Positions 17,350 through 25,602 of a DNA stretch of 64,000 nucleotides are shown here, piece by piece. Position 1 is the stretch's first letter, and the number at the start of each line of letters is the position of its first letter. The stretch lies in assembly GCA_045535935.1 (NCBI GenBank), contig JAZSMO010000049.1, positions 54,229 to 118,228 of the forward strand. Reading direction: 5' to 3'. A program made the translations under genes and the position numbers. Source of the DNA: SVFI01 sp045535935. GTDB lineage: Bacteria > Bacillota > Clostridia > Lachnospirales > Lachnospiraceae. The notes beneath the pieces are model-generated. The model saw only the letters and a list, made by a program, of their open reading frames with translations. It was not told where the DNA came from and searched no databases.

Positions 17350-18315
17350 ATGAGTAAGAAAAAATTTATAACGGCAAAGGTTGTGAATGAGGGGTTGCGA
17401 CTTGCCTTGCGTGAAAGAGATGCAACCAGGGCCATCGAATTATTTATGGAGCATATGGGTGAGAAATCACGCAGTGAACGGATTTATATTTTTGAAGGCA
17501 AGCCGGGCTGCAGCGTAAATAATACGTTTGAGTGGTGTGCAGAAGGCGTGACGCCGCAGAAGGATAATTTGCAGGAGGTTCCTTTTGAAGCGGTAGAGTG
17601 GTGGTATCGTGCGTTCGAGGACAGCAGAAGCATTTTGATTTATGATTTGGAAGATATCAGAGAAAGTGAACCGCTTACTTACGAATATTTACAACCGCAA
17701 AATGTGCAATCACTGATTGCCAGTCCGCTCGAGCTGGAAGGTAGGATTATCGGTTTTTACGGCGTGGACAATCCGCCGCCGGAGGCCATGGAAGATGCGA
17801 CCTATTTTGCTGAGATGGTCGGACATTTTATCGTGTCTCTTTTGGAGAAACAAAGATTGATGCAGCAGATGGAGAAGCTTAGTTTTGAAGATTCCCTCAG
17901 CGGTGTGCAGAATAGACATGCGCTCAATGACTACATAGATTACCATAAAAATCTTCGTCGGGTAGGTGTCCTGTATTGTGATGTGCTCGGACTCAAAAAG
18001 GTTAATGACAAAGAGGGTCATCGGGCGGGCGATGAGTTGATTATCCGCGCATGTGACAGTTTGAAAAACAATTTCCGCAAAAAGGATATTTACCGTGTCG
18101 GTGGGGATGAATTTCTTGTCATTTGCAAGAACATCGATGAAAAAGTGTTTACGGACAAGGTTAAGCAGCTCAGAAAAGATATGCAGAGCAATCGGGCGAT
18201 GATGTCGCTTGGCTTTGTTTGGAAAGAGGATGCGACGGATATAGATGCGGTGATCGCACAGGCTGATGGGCTGATGTACGAGGAAAAGCGGGCTTATTAT
18301 GCTTCTGTGAAATAA
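17350..18315 (+). CDS. GAF-GGDEF diguanylate cyclase
   Basis: 321 residues with no membrane segment. The first 160 form a GAF-like sensor (SLIASPLELEGRIIGFYGVD), followed by a GGDEF domain: SFEDSLSGVQNRHALNDYI, LYCDVLGLKKVND, HRAGDEL and the intact active site VGGDEFLVI. It should make cyclic di-GMP from two GTP in the cytoplasm. An RKKD lies just upstream of the active site, one residue nearer than the usual inhibitory site. It is monocistronic and followed by a terminator. Confidence 0.92.
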   Translation: MSKKKFITAKVVNEGLRLALRERDATRAIELFMEHMGEKSRSERIYIFEGKPGCSVNNTFEWCAEGVTPQKDNLQEVPFEAVEWWYRAFEDSRSILIYDLEDIRESEPLTYEYLQPQNVQSLIASPLELEGRIIGFYGVDNPPPEAMEDATYFAEMVGHFIVSLLEKQRLMQQMEKLSFEDSLSGVQNRHALNDYIDYHKNLRRVGVLYCDVLGLKKVNDKEGHRAGDELIIRACDSLKNNFRKKDIYRVGGDEFLVICKNIDEKVFTDKVKQLRKDMQSNRAMMSLGFVWKEDATDIDAVIAQADGLMYEEKRAYYASVK

Positions 18316-18357
18316 AAGAAATATAAAGAGTTTCGGAGACGGAAAGAATAAAAGAAT

Positions 18358-18396
18358 CCCTGCGCAGTCTCAAAAATTTAGCGCAGGGGTTTTTGT
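18358..18396 (+). terminator. Terminator of the GGDEF gene
   Basis: CCCTGCGC (18358-18365) pairs with GCGCAGGG (18381-18388), followed by a T-rich tail. Confidence 0.85.
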
Positions 18397-18398
18397 TA

Positions 18399-18427
18399 TT
18401 GACAATATAGGATAAAACCTATATTCT
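18399..18427 (+). promoter_or_regulatory. Promoter with operator inside the spacer (DUF4160/DUF2442 pair)
   Basis: Consensus TTGACA (18399-18404) and TATTCT (18422-18427) with 17 bp between. AATATAGG (18404-18411) and CCTATATT (18418-18425) form a perfect 8-bp inverted repeat spanning the spacer, so a bound repressor would block RNA polymerase. The likely repressor is the HTH protein encoded by the second gene. Confidence 0.75.
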
Positions 18428-18451
18428 ATAGATAGAAAGGGGAGAGAGTAT

Positions 18452-18709
18452 ATGCCTGTAATTTCAAGATTTCATGGAATTACCATAAAAATGTATTTTC
18501 GCCAAAAAGAGCACAATCCAACGCATATTCACGCAATATGCGGAGATTATGTCGGTATATTTTCTATTGAAAATGGAGAAATGATAGAAGGTGATATTTC
18601 GATAAAAGGACAGCAGTTAATAAAAGATTTTGTAGATTATTATAGGGATCGACTTGTATATATGTGGGAAACACAGGAATTTGAAATGCTTCCCCCAATA
18701 GAAGCGTAG
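18452..18709 (+). CDS. DUF4160 domain protein (putative toxin-antitoxin member)
   Basis: 85 residues matching DUF4160 end to end: MPVISRFHGITIKMYF, EHNPTHIHAICGDYVGIFSI and ENGEMIEGDI. This small family is usually paired with DUF2442 proteins and has been suggested to form toxin-antitoxin-like modules; the activity is not established. GGGGAGAG precedes the start. The DUF2442-HTH gene follows 12 bp later. Confidence 0.85.
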   Translation: MPVISRFHGITIKMYFRQKEHNPTHIHAICGDYVGIFSIENGEMIEGDISIKGQQLIKDFVDYYRDRLVYMWETQEFEMLPPIEA

Positions 18710-18721
18710 AATGGAGGATAT

Positions 18722-19198
18722 ATGGTGCACCGTATTCAGTCTGTGAAGGCAAAAAAAAATTATACGATAGAAGCTGTTTTTTACAGTGGTGAAATAATTG
18801 AATACAATGTAAAACGATTATTTTTGGTTTTTCCGCAATTTAAAATCTTTGAAAAAGACAACGAATTATTTGAAAAAGTAGTTGTGGATGATGGCGGATA
18901 TGGAATTTCGTGGAATGATGAACTTGACCTAAATGCCGAAACGATATGGGAAGATGGGATTTTCATTGAGGTGCAGAAGGAGGCAGATGCCAATCATTTG
19001 TTGGCACATCGCTTATTGATGGCCAGGGAAACGGCAAATATGACACAGAAAGAATTGGCTGAGAAAACCGGGATTTATCAAGCGGATATTAGTAAATTGG
19101 AGAGAGGAATAGGGAATCCTTCTTTGCACACTTTAAAAAGATTGGCAGACGGGCTTGGAATGGAATTAAAAGTTGATTTTATTGTTAAAAATTTGTAA
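18722..19198 (+). CDS. DUF2442-HTH fusion protein, probable antitoxin/autorepressor
   Basis: 158 residues: an N-terminal DUF2442 domain (about 1-85, with FYSGEIIEYNVKRLF and DDGGYGISWNDELDLNAETI) fused to an XRE-type HTH (about 95-150, ANMTQKELAEKTGIYQADIS, LERGIGNPSLHTLKRLADGLG). The usual partner is DUF4160, encoded just upstream. The fused HTH makes it the natural candidate to bind the inverted repeat in the shared promoter. Confidence 0.88.
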   Translation: MVHRIQSVKAKKNYTIEAVFYSGEIIEYNVKRLFLVFPQFKIFEKDNELFEKVVVDDGGYGISWNDELDLNAETIWEDGIFIEVQKEADANHLLAHRLLMARETANMTQKELAEKTGIYQADISKLERGIGNPSLHTLKRLADGLGMELKVDFIVKNL

Positions 19199-19296
19199 AT
19201 CTCCATTTTTTGATTAATTTGTAAAAATATAACACGGCTTTGTGAAAATGCTGTGAAAATAATACAAAATATAGCCGAAAACAATGACTACATCAC

Positions 19297-19325
19297 TTGA
19301 AAAAAAGCCCTTAAAGTGGTAATCT
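19297..19325 (+). promoter_or_regulatory. Probable promoter of the DUF1846 gene
   Basis: TTGAAA (19297-19302) and TAATCT (19320-19325) with a 17-bp spacer, 55 bp before the start codon. Confidence 0.45.
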
Positions 19326-19379
19326 ATTAAGGTATTTTTATTTTCAAAATCACGGACTGAAATGAAAGGAAACATGTGC

Positions 19380-20864
19380 ATGGACAGAAACGGATTTGAC
19401 AATGACTTATATATGAAAAAGCAAAAAGAGCACATTCTGGAGCGGATTCAGCAGGCGAACGGAAAGCTTTATCTGGAATTCGGCGGCAAGTTGTTTGACG
19501 ATTACCATGCAGCCCGTGTTCTTCCGGGATTTGATGTAAATGCCAAGATTAAGCTTTTGTATGAATTGAAGGAGCAGGCTGAGATTATCTTTGTTATCTC
19601 TGCAGGGGATATCGAAAAGACAAAGATGAGGGCCGATCTGGGCATTACCTATGATATGGATATTCTCCGTTTGATTGACAATATTACCCGCCTCGGCATC
19701 GAGGTGAACAGTGTAGTAATCACCAAGTATGCGGGACAGGCTTCGGCGGATGCATTCATGTCCAAGCTGACGATGCGCGGTGTGAAAAATTATGTACACA
19801 AGCCGATCAAAGGATATCCGACCGAAATTGATTTTATTTGTAGTGAGGAAGGCTTTGGGGCCAACCCATACATTGAGACGACAAAACCGCTTGTCGTTGT
19901 GACGGCTCCGGGACCGGGAAGCGGAAAGTTAGCCACCTGTCTTTCGCAGGTGTATCATGAGACCGTGCGGGGAATTCCGGCGGGGTATGCCAAGTTTGAG
20001 ACATTCCCGATCTGGAACATTCCGCTCAAGCATCCGGTGAACCTTGCGTATGAGGCAGCTACGGCGGATTTGAATGACGTCAACATGATCGACCCGTTCC
20101 ATCTGGAGGCTTACGGTGAGACGACCGTCAATTATAACCGTGACGTGGAAGCGTTCCCGATTGTAAAAAGTACACTTGCGCGTATCAGCAACGGTGCGTT
20201 TGATTATAAGAGTCCGACAGATATGGGCGTAAATATGGCCGGATATGCCATCGTGGACGATGAGGCGGTTAAAGAGGCCAGTTGCCAGGAAATCGTTCGT
20301 CGCTTCTTTGCGGCGAAATGTGCGCATCGCCAGGGCAAAGGTGAGAAGGATGCAGTGGACAAGATTAAGCTGATCATGCGCCAGCTCAATATCACCCCTG
20401 ATATCCGAGAAGTAGTGAAGGCGGCACTTGACAGAGCGGAGAAAACCGAGCGTCCATGTGCGGCGATTCAGCTTCCGGACGGTCGGATTGTAACAGGAAA
20501 GGCCAGTGAGCTGATGAGTTCCAGCTCTTCCGTAGTGCTCAATGCGATTAAAGCGCTGACTAATATCGATGATGATTTGACGCTTCTCAGTCCAATCATC
20601 TTAGAGCCGATCGCAGAGCTTAAGACTAAGATTTTAAACAGCCACAGCACACTGTTGAATCTGGATGACGTGCTGACTGCGCTTTCTATTTCGGGTGCGA
20701 CCAACACCTTGACGGCCAGAGCTATGAGAGCGCTGACACAGCTTCGAGACTGTGAGTTCCATTCCACGCAGATGCTTCAGGCGGGCGATGAAGATATGCT
20801 TCGTCAGCTTGGTCTTCGCGTGACCTGTGAACCCGTTTATCCGAGTAAAGAATTGTTTTTCTAA
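19380..20864 (+). CDS. DUF1846 family protein
   Basis: 494 residues from ATG 19380 (AAAGGA at 19365-19370 is nine bases upstream; ATG 19374 is the alternative). The text YLEFGGKLFDDYHAARVLPG, KLLYELKEQAEIIFVISAGD and VVTAPGPGSGKLATCLSQVY is diagnostic of the DUF1846 family. GPGSGK resembles a nucleotide-binding loop. Members are cytoplasmic, widely conserved in Firmicutes, and lack an assigned reaction. It is a single-gene unit ending in a shared terminator. Confidence 0.9.
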   Translation: MDRNGFDNDLYMKKQKEHILERIQQANGKLYLEFGGKLFDDYHAARVLPGFDVNAKIKLLYELKEQAEIIFVISAGDIEKTKMRADLGITYDMDILRLIDNITRLGIEVNSVVITKYAGQASADAFMSKLTMRGVKNYVHKPIKGYPTEIDFICSEEGFGANPYIETTKPLVVVTAPGPGSGKLATCLSQVYHETVRGIPAGYAKFETFPIWNIPLKHPVNLAYEAATADLNDVNMIDPFHLEAYGETTVNYNRDVEAFPIVKSTLARISNGAFDYKSPTDMGVNMAGYAIVDDEAVKEASCQEIVRRFFAAKCAHRQGKGEKDAVDKIKLIMRQLNITPDIREVVKAALDRAEKTERPCAAIQLPDGRIVTGKASELMSSSSSVVLNAIKALTNIDDDLTLLSPIILEPIAELKTKILNSHSTLLNLDDVLTALSISGATNTLTARAMRALTQLRDCEFHSTQMLQAGDEDMLRQLGLRVTCEPVYPSKELFF

Positions 20865-20868
20865 ATAT

Positions 20869-20897
20869 AAAAAGTAGGGTTTTTGCCCTACTTTTTT
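20869..20897. terminator. Bidirectional terminator
   Basis: AAAAAGTAGGG (20869-20879) pairs with CCCTACTTTTT (20886-20896). It ends the DUF1846 gene and overlaps the last codons of the convergent lipoprotein gene. Confidence 0.88.
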
Positions 20898-21337
20898 GTT
20901 ACTTCTATTCCGTTGAATTCTCCGTCTACAAGGCTGATATAAACAGATTCCGTATCAGTCTCATATACAAACGACTCATATTTTTCATTTTCGGAAGGAA
21001 TGTAATTCTGCCCGAAACATTCGATCACATCTTCTGTGGTTTCCAACTGTTGTCCGTTATATATAAGTTTGATATCCGACAGATCGACATTATTGTCCGG
21101 ATTGGTGGAAGAGAGGCAGTAAAACTGCATATATTTTATACATTTATCTTCGTCCGGATTAAAGCCGACGTAGTCATCTTCGTATGTAAATGGAGCATCC
21201 ATTACCAGATGATCTCTGTTTGTCAGATGAGCAACTTTTTTCCCGATATACATATTATTGATGGAGACAACGTCCCTCGGCGCAGCGCAGCCGATCAGGA
21301 GAAAATAACATATAAACATTATAAATAATTTTTTCAT
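20888..21337 (-). CDS. Small lipoprotein of unknown function
   Basis: 149 residues. Signal peptide MKKLFIMFICYFLLIGC with lipobox LIGC-A near residue 17. The mature part has YIGKKVAHLTNRDHLVMDAP and an alternating charged/aromatic pattern suggesting beta structure. AGGAGG sits six bases before ATG at 21337, so 17 extra upstream codons of the frame are not used. The role is unknown. Confidence 0.75.
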   Translation of the reverse strand: MKKLFIMFICYFLLIGCAAPRDVVSINNMYIGKKVAHLTNRDHLVMDAPFTYEDDYVGFNPDEDKCIKYMQFYCLSSTNPDNNVDLSDIKLIYNGQQLETTEDVIECFGQNYIPSENEKYESFVYETDTESVYISLVDGEFNGIEVTKK

Positions 21338-21488
21338 AAAGACCTCCTGTATATGAGCAAGTAAAAATACTTTAGGAAAGTATATCATAAAGAGATTTGG
21401 TCAGCAACAAAGGAAGAAATGGTGGAAATATACCTGAAAATATTGCTTTTAACGGACAGAAAATATAAAATAGTTAAGGGTGAAAAAT

Positions 21489-21992
21489 ATGAATCATACG
21501 TCAAATAAAATAAAGAACATAGTGGTTGCGGTGATTGCGGTGGTTATGTCCTTTCAAATGTGGAAAGCAGCCGGAGAAATCGGGGAAAATACAAATCTTC
21601 GTGTCGGCTTCGGTACGCCCCTCACCACAGGAATGCAGGCCGTATTTTATCTTTTTATTTTCGTCCTTGCCGTGATGGCATTTCAGAATTTGCTCGAATT
21701 TTATGTGCTGCAGAGATACGGAGGAAGCAGCGAAATACCGGAAAGGGCGCGAAAGGTAATCAGATTCGCGATTTATGTAAAAATATACGCCTCTTTGGCC
21801 ATGCGTCTTGTAATTTCGCTTTTGTTTATTGTGCTCGCCTGTGTTGCATTTTTTGCGCCGGGAGTAAAGCAGCGCGACGGCGGTATATACGGAGTGGGAA
21901 TTTTTATGCTGGCGCTGGCCGGATTTTTAATCTATGCGAACATCCGGGTTGCGGTGGCGAGAGTGCGGAGTTTAAAAGGGGATACAAATTAA
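21489..21992 (+). CDS. DUF2975-like membrane protein
   Basis: 167 residues with four membrane helices (about 8-28, 45-70, 95-120 and 130-150). The layout and helix-rich text resemble small DUF2975-type membrane proteins, but the match is by general character only. ATG 21489 lies nine bases after AAGGG; a GTG at 21480 is the alternative. It is followed 18 bp later by a sugar kinase gene and may be co-transcribed with it. Confidence 0.6.
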   Translation: MNHTSNKIKNIVVAVIAVVMSFQMWKAAGEIGENTNLRVGFGTPLTTGMQAVFYLFIFVLAVMAFQNLLEFYVLQRYGGSSEIPERARKVIRFAIYVKIYASLAMRLVISLLFIVLACVAFFAPGVKQRDGGIYGVGIFMLALAGFLIYANIRVAVARVRSLKGDTN

Positions 21993-22010
21993 ACAGGGAG
22001 GCAGACCGAT

Positions 22011-23132
22011 ATGAACAAAAAAGCAGTTGTCGCAGGACATATTTGTATTGATATTACGCCGGTTTTTCCGGGGAAAAATGCTTCCAAGATGGAGGCGATT
22101 CTTCAGCCGGGCAAGCTCATTCATATGGATGGTGTGGATATCCATACGGGAGGATGTATTGCCAATACCGGTCTTGCTATGAAAATACTCGGAAACGATG
22201 TCAGCCTTATGGGAAAAGTGGGCAATGACAGTTTCGGAAATGTCATTTTGGAAATTTTGAAAAAGTATGATGCGGACGGAGAGATGATTGTCTCGGATGA
22301 TTCTGCTACCTCCTATTCGGTAGTGTTGGCGGTTCCGGGCATTGACCGTATTTTCCTTCACGATCCGGGAGCCAATGATACGTTCACGCCGGATGATCTC
22401 GATTATGATAAGATTCATGAAGCGGATCTTTTCCATTTCGGATACCCGCCGATTATGCGCAATATGTATATGGACGACGGACAGCAAATGGCGGAAATGT
22501 TTGCCCGGGTGAGAGAAGGAAAGACAGCGGTATCCCTCGATATGGCTGCGATTGATCCGACTTCGGATGCAGGGAAAGCGGACTGGGAAAAGATTTTGTC
22601 GAGAACGCTTCCGTATGTAGATTTTTTTGTCCCGAGTGTGGAGGAACTTTGTTTTATGCTGGATCGGGAACGTTTTGCCGAGTGGGAAAAGCGCAGTGGG
22701 GGAGGCGATATGACGGAGGTTTTGACTCCGGAAGACATCGCACCGTTGGCGCAGAAGGTTCTCTCTATGGGGGCGAAAACGGTTTTGATTAAGTGCGGAG
22801 CTCCGGGCATGTATTACAAGACCTCAAATGAGGAAAGCATGGAAGAGCTTTGTAGTAAGCTTGGGCTAACTTTAGAAGAGTGGGCAGGCAAGGAAGGGTT
22901 TGAGAAGAGTTACAAACCGGACGCTGTTGTCTGCGGAACCGGCGCAGGCGATACAAGCATTGCGGCTTTTTTGACATCGATATTAAACGGTGAGTCGCTT
23001 GCAACTTCTCTTCAGATGGCGACGGCGATAGGCGCCTGCTGTGTGGAGGCATTCGATGCCCTCAGCGGACTGAAACCGCTGGATGAGTTGAAAGCAAAAA
23101 TCTCTGCCGGATGGCAGAAGAACGGAGAATAA
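22011..23132 (+). CDS. PfkB-family carbohydrate kinase
   Basis: 373 residues of ribokinase fold. The N-terminal PfkB signature is GGCIANTGLAMKILGNDVSL plus GKVGNDSFG, and the C-terminal catalytic signature is VVCGTGAGDTSIAAFL, with Asp as the base. It phosphorylates a sugar or nucleoside with ATP; the substrate is not evident. The next gene, five bases downstream, is a class II aldolase. This suggests a small pathway in which a ketose phosphate is made and then cleaved. Confidence 0.9.
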   Translation: MNKKAVVAGHICIDITPVFPGKNASKMEAILQPGKLIHMDGVDIHTGGCIANTGLAMKILGNDVSLMGKVGNDSFGNVILEILKKYDADGEMIVSDDSATSYSVVLAVPGIDRIFLHDPGANDTFTPDDLDYDKIHEADLFHFGYPPIMRNMYMDDGQQMAEMFARVREGKTAVSLDMAAIDPTSDAGKADWEKILSRTLPYVDFFVPSVEELCFMLDRERFAEWEKRSGGGDMTEVLTPEDIAPLAQKVLSMGAKTVLIKCGAPGMYYKTSNEESMEELCSKLGLTLEEWAGKEGFEKSYKPDAVVCGTGAGDTSIAAFLTSILNGESLATSLQMATAIGACCVEAFDALSGLKPLDELKAKISAGWQKNGE

Positions 23133-23137
23133 AAATT

Positions 23138-24016
23138 ATGCTGGTAAATATGAATGATGTTTTGCTTCCTGCCCGCAGAGGGAAATATGCGGTAGGACTT
23201 TTTAATACGGTAAATCTGGAGCTTGCAAGAGGTGTGATTGCAGCGGCGGAGGAACTGAATTCTCCGGTCATCATCGGAACAGCGGAGATACTTCTCCCGT
23301 TCGGACCGCTCCGTGAGCTGGCAGATCTGCTCATACCGATGGCGGAGAGAGCCAGTGTACCGGTGGTGGTACATTTGGATCACGGCCTGAAGGAGGAGAC
23401 ATGTAAGGCGGCGCTGGAATACGGATTTAGCTCCATCATGTACGATTGTTCCACCGCATCTTATGAGGAAAACGTGGAGCGCGTGGCGGCTATGAGTGCG
23501 CTTGCGCATAAATACGGGGCGACGATCGAGGCGGAACTGGGACACGTAGGAGACAATGAAGGCTCTGCGGAAGCGATAGGAGAAGTCGGCGCAAAAGTTA
23601 GCAAAGAGCAACTTGATCCGACACGCTTTTACACCGACCCGGCTATGGCAAAGGATTTTATTGAAAAGACAAAGGCGGACGCACTGGCGATTGCGGTCGG
23701 TACGGCCCACGGTGCTTATAAGCTTCCGCCGAAGCTGGATTTTGACCGGATTACGGAAATTGCCGGCGTGATTGATACGCCGCTCGTTCTTCACGGCGGT
23801 TCGGGACTTACGGATCAGGATTTTAAGACAGCCATTGGAAGAGGAATCAGTAAAATCAACATCTTTACAGATATCAACAATGCGGGAGCGAAAGCTGCTG
23901 CGCAGGCTTACCGTGACGGAAAAGGATTGACAGATACCATACCGTCTACCATTGAGGCGGTGAAAAAATCCGTGATGGAAAAGATGATACTGTTTGGAAG
24001 TGTAGATAAAAAATAA
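23138..24016 (+). CDS. Class II fructose-bisphosphate-type aldolase
   Basis: 292 residues. Zinc-binding and catalytic text: VVVHLDHGLKEET (His and Asp), EAELGHVGD (Glu/His), VGTAHGAY and LVLHGGSGL, then KINIFTDIN. It cleaves a ketose 1,6-bisphosphate or similar into dihydroxyacetone phosphate and an aldehyde phosphate. A frame from 23111 would overlap the kinase gene; ATG 23138 with CGGAGAA upstream gives the family-typical N-terminus LVNMNDVLLPAR. It is in an operon with the PfkB kinase. Fructose, tagatose or another ketose cannot be separated from sequence alone. Confidence 0.9.
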   Translation: MLVNMNDVLLPARRGKYAVGLFNTVNLELARGVIAAAEELNSPVIIGTAEILLPFGPLRELADLLIPMAERASVPVVVHLDHGLKEETCKAALEYGFSSIMYDCSTASYEENVERVAAMSALAHKYGATIEAELGHVGDNEGSAEAIGEVGAKVSKEQLDPTRFYTDPAMAKDFIEKTKADALAIAVGTAHGAYKLPPKLDFDRITEIAGVIDTPLVLHGGSGLTDQDFKTAIGRGISKINIFTDINNAGAKAAAQAYRDGKGLTDTIPSTIEAVKKSVMEKMILFGSVDKK

Positions 24017-24035
24017 AAGTGTTAAAGGATATACG

Positions 24036-25274
24036 ATGGAAGAATTCAGACTGGAAGATTTGGAAATAGAAGAAATTGATGAATACGAAGAGCAGCGGCG
24101 GAGAGAGCGGAGACGCCGTCGCAACGAGATGCGCAGAAGAAAAGAGCGTCAGAAAAAGATACGCCGTATTGTGCGGGTGGTAGTTCCGTGCGCCGGTATT
24201 TTGCTTGTATTTATCGTTGCAAAAGTTTTATTGACGGATAGACAGCCGGAGGTTATTGAGAAAAAACCGAGTACAGTGTATGCGCCGGGGCAAGGGGATT
24301 TGCAGGCGGAAAAGGAAGCGATTTCCGAGTCAATGGGGGATGGGAGTTCGGAAGAGCAGACAACAGAAATAACAGGTCAGGAAAGTGAGTCGGGAGTAAC
24401 TTCGCCGACGGCAGAACCTTCTCAGGAAATCCCGGATGCTTACGTTGCTACCGCCACGGATGCTACGACATCGGTTCCGGGCGAGGTGGTCAGTTCCTAC
24501 GCGATTTTGGTTGACACGCAGACCGGAAATATTATTGCCCAGCGCAATCCGAAGACGATTATCAACCCTGCGTCCATGACGAAGGTGCTCACCGTTTTAG
24601 TGGCGGCGGAGCATGTGACCGACTTAGAGGACACCTTTACACTCACGCAGGAGATTGCAGATTACAGCTACAAAAATGACTGCAGCATTGTCGGTTGGGA
24701 AGTGGGAGAAACCGTGAAGATAAAAGATTTGTTTTACGGTACGATTCTTCCTTCCGGAGCGGACGCGGCGGTCGGTCTTGCAGAGTATGTAGCGGGCTCT
24801 CAGGAAGCATTTGTGGAGCTTATGAATGCGAAACTGGAGGAACTGGGACTTTCTGAAAGTGCACATTTTACAAATTGTGTGGGCATTTATGATGCAAATC
24901 ATTACTGCAGTGTTTATGATATGGCGATGATTCTGCAGGCGGCGCTTGACAATGAGCTGTGCAGAGAGGTTTTGTCGACCAAGAAATATACGACCACGTT
25001 CACTGAGCAGCACCCGGAAGGAATCAACATTTCCAACTGGTTTTTGCGCCGCATAGAGGATAAGGATGCGGGCGGTTTCGTGCTTGCCGGAAAGACAGGT
25101 TACGTGGTAGAGTCCGGAAGCTGTGCGGCCAGTTGCGCTTTGGACGGAGAAGAAAATGAATACATCTGCGTGACGGCGGATTCCACCAGCAGCTGGAGAT
25201 GTATTTATGACCATGTGGAAATTTATAAAAAATTCCTGCCACAGGGTGAGGCGGAAGAGAATGTATCAGAGTAA
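24036..25274 (+). CDS. D-alanyl-D-alanine carboxypeptidase (DacF/PBP5-type)
   Basis: 412 residues. A highly charged cytoplasmic head (EEQRRRERRRRRNEMRRRKE) precedes a membrane anchor near 48-66 and a Ser/Thr/Glu-rich linker to about 150. Then comes the peptidase domain: SMTK (SxxK, nucleophile Ser), SGADA in place of the SGN motif, and KTG in VLAGKTGYV. It trims the terminal D-Ala of peptidoglycan side chains outside the cell. The SGN Asn is replaced by Ala, unlike Escherichia PBP5. It starts 19 bp after the aldolase gene. Confidence 0.9.
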   Translation: MEEFRLEDLEIEEIDEYEEQRRRERRRRRNEMRRRKERQKKIRRIVRVVVPCAGILLVFIVAKVLLTDRQPEVIEKKPSTVYAPGQGDLQAEKEAISESMGDGSSEEQTTEITGQESESGVTSPTAEPSQEIPDAYVATATDATTSVPGEVVSSYAILVDTQTGNIIAQRNPKTIINPASMTKVLTVLVAAEHVTDLEDTFTLTQEIADYSYKNDCSIVGWEVGETVKIKDLFYGTILPSGADAAVGLAEYVAGSQEAFVELMNAKLEELGLSESAHFTNCVGIYDANHYCSVYDMAMILQAALDNELCREVLSTKKYTTTFTEQHPEGINISNWFLRRIEDKDAGGFVLAGKTGYVVESGSCAASCALDGEENEYICVTADSTSSWRCIYDHVEIYKKFLPQGEAEENVSE

Positions 25275-25283
25275 GAAAATAGC

Positions 25284-25312
25284 TTGACAAAAAACAAAAC
25301 CTTTTCTACAAT
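25284..25312 (+). promoter_or_regulatory. Promoter of the T-box/proS transcript
   Basis: TTGACA (25284-25289) and TACAAT (25307-25312) with exactly 17 bp between them. Confidence 0.8.
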
Positions 25313-25318
25313 CAGTAG

Positions 25319-25560
25319 AGAATTAATAGATTTCAGCGATGAAGAGGATCAGTACATTGTGAAACCGTCAAAGAGAGAGAATCGTTGGTGAGAGATTCTT
25401 ACGGGGCAGCAGTCGAACCTACCTCGGAGCCCTGCATGAAAATGCAGCGTAGCACCGGCGTTAACGGTTTAAGAGCAGAGTGTATGAGCACTAATTAGGG
25501 TGGTACCGCCGAGATTTCGGTCCCTTTGGGATGGAAAGGCGTGATCATCCTTTTTTGATG
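25319..25560 (+). promoter_or_regulatory. T-box leader of prolyl-tRNA synthetase
   Basis: The T-box sequence AGGGTGGTACCGC lies at 25497-25509 and can form the antiterminator with TCCCT at 25521-25525. A competing terminator uses GGATG (25529-25533) and CATCC (25546-25550) before TTTTTT (25551-25556). The upstream part folds as a stem I-like region; triplets CCT at 25418-25420 and 25422-25424 in GAACCTACCTCGG are candidate proline specifier codons. Uncharged tRNA-Pro would allow read-through into proS. This fills most of the 328-bp gap. Confidence 0.92.
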
Positions 25561-25602
25561 GGCAGCGCCTTGGACAAATAAAATGCGAAAAGGAGAAACA
25601 AA

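Noticed and set aside
18051..18110. c-di-GMP inhibitory site (RxxD) in the GGDEF protein
   Set aside because: RKKD is four residues before GGDEF instead of five, so I do not claim feedback inhibition.
25350..25372. Catabolite-response (cre) site near GTGAAACCGTCAAAG
   Set aside because: It matches the cre pattern only partly and lies inside the T-box leader, where stem formation explains the text.
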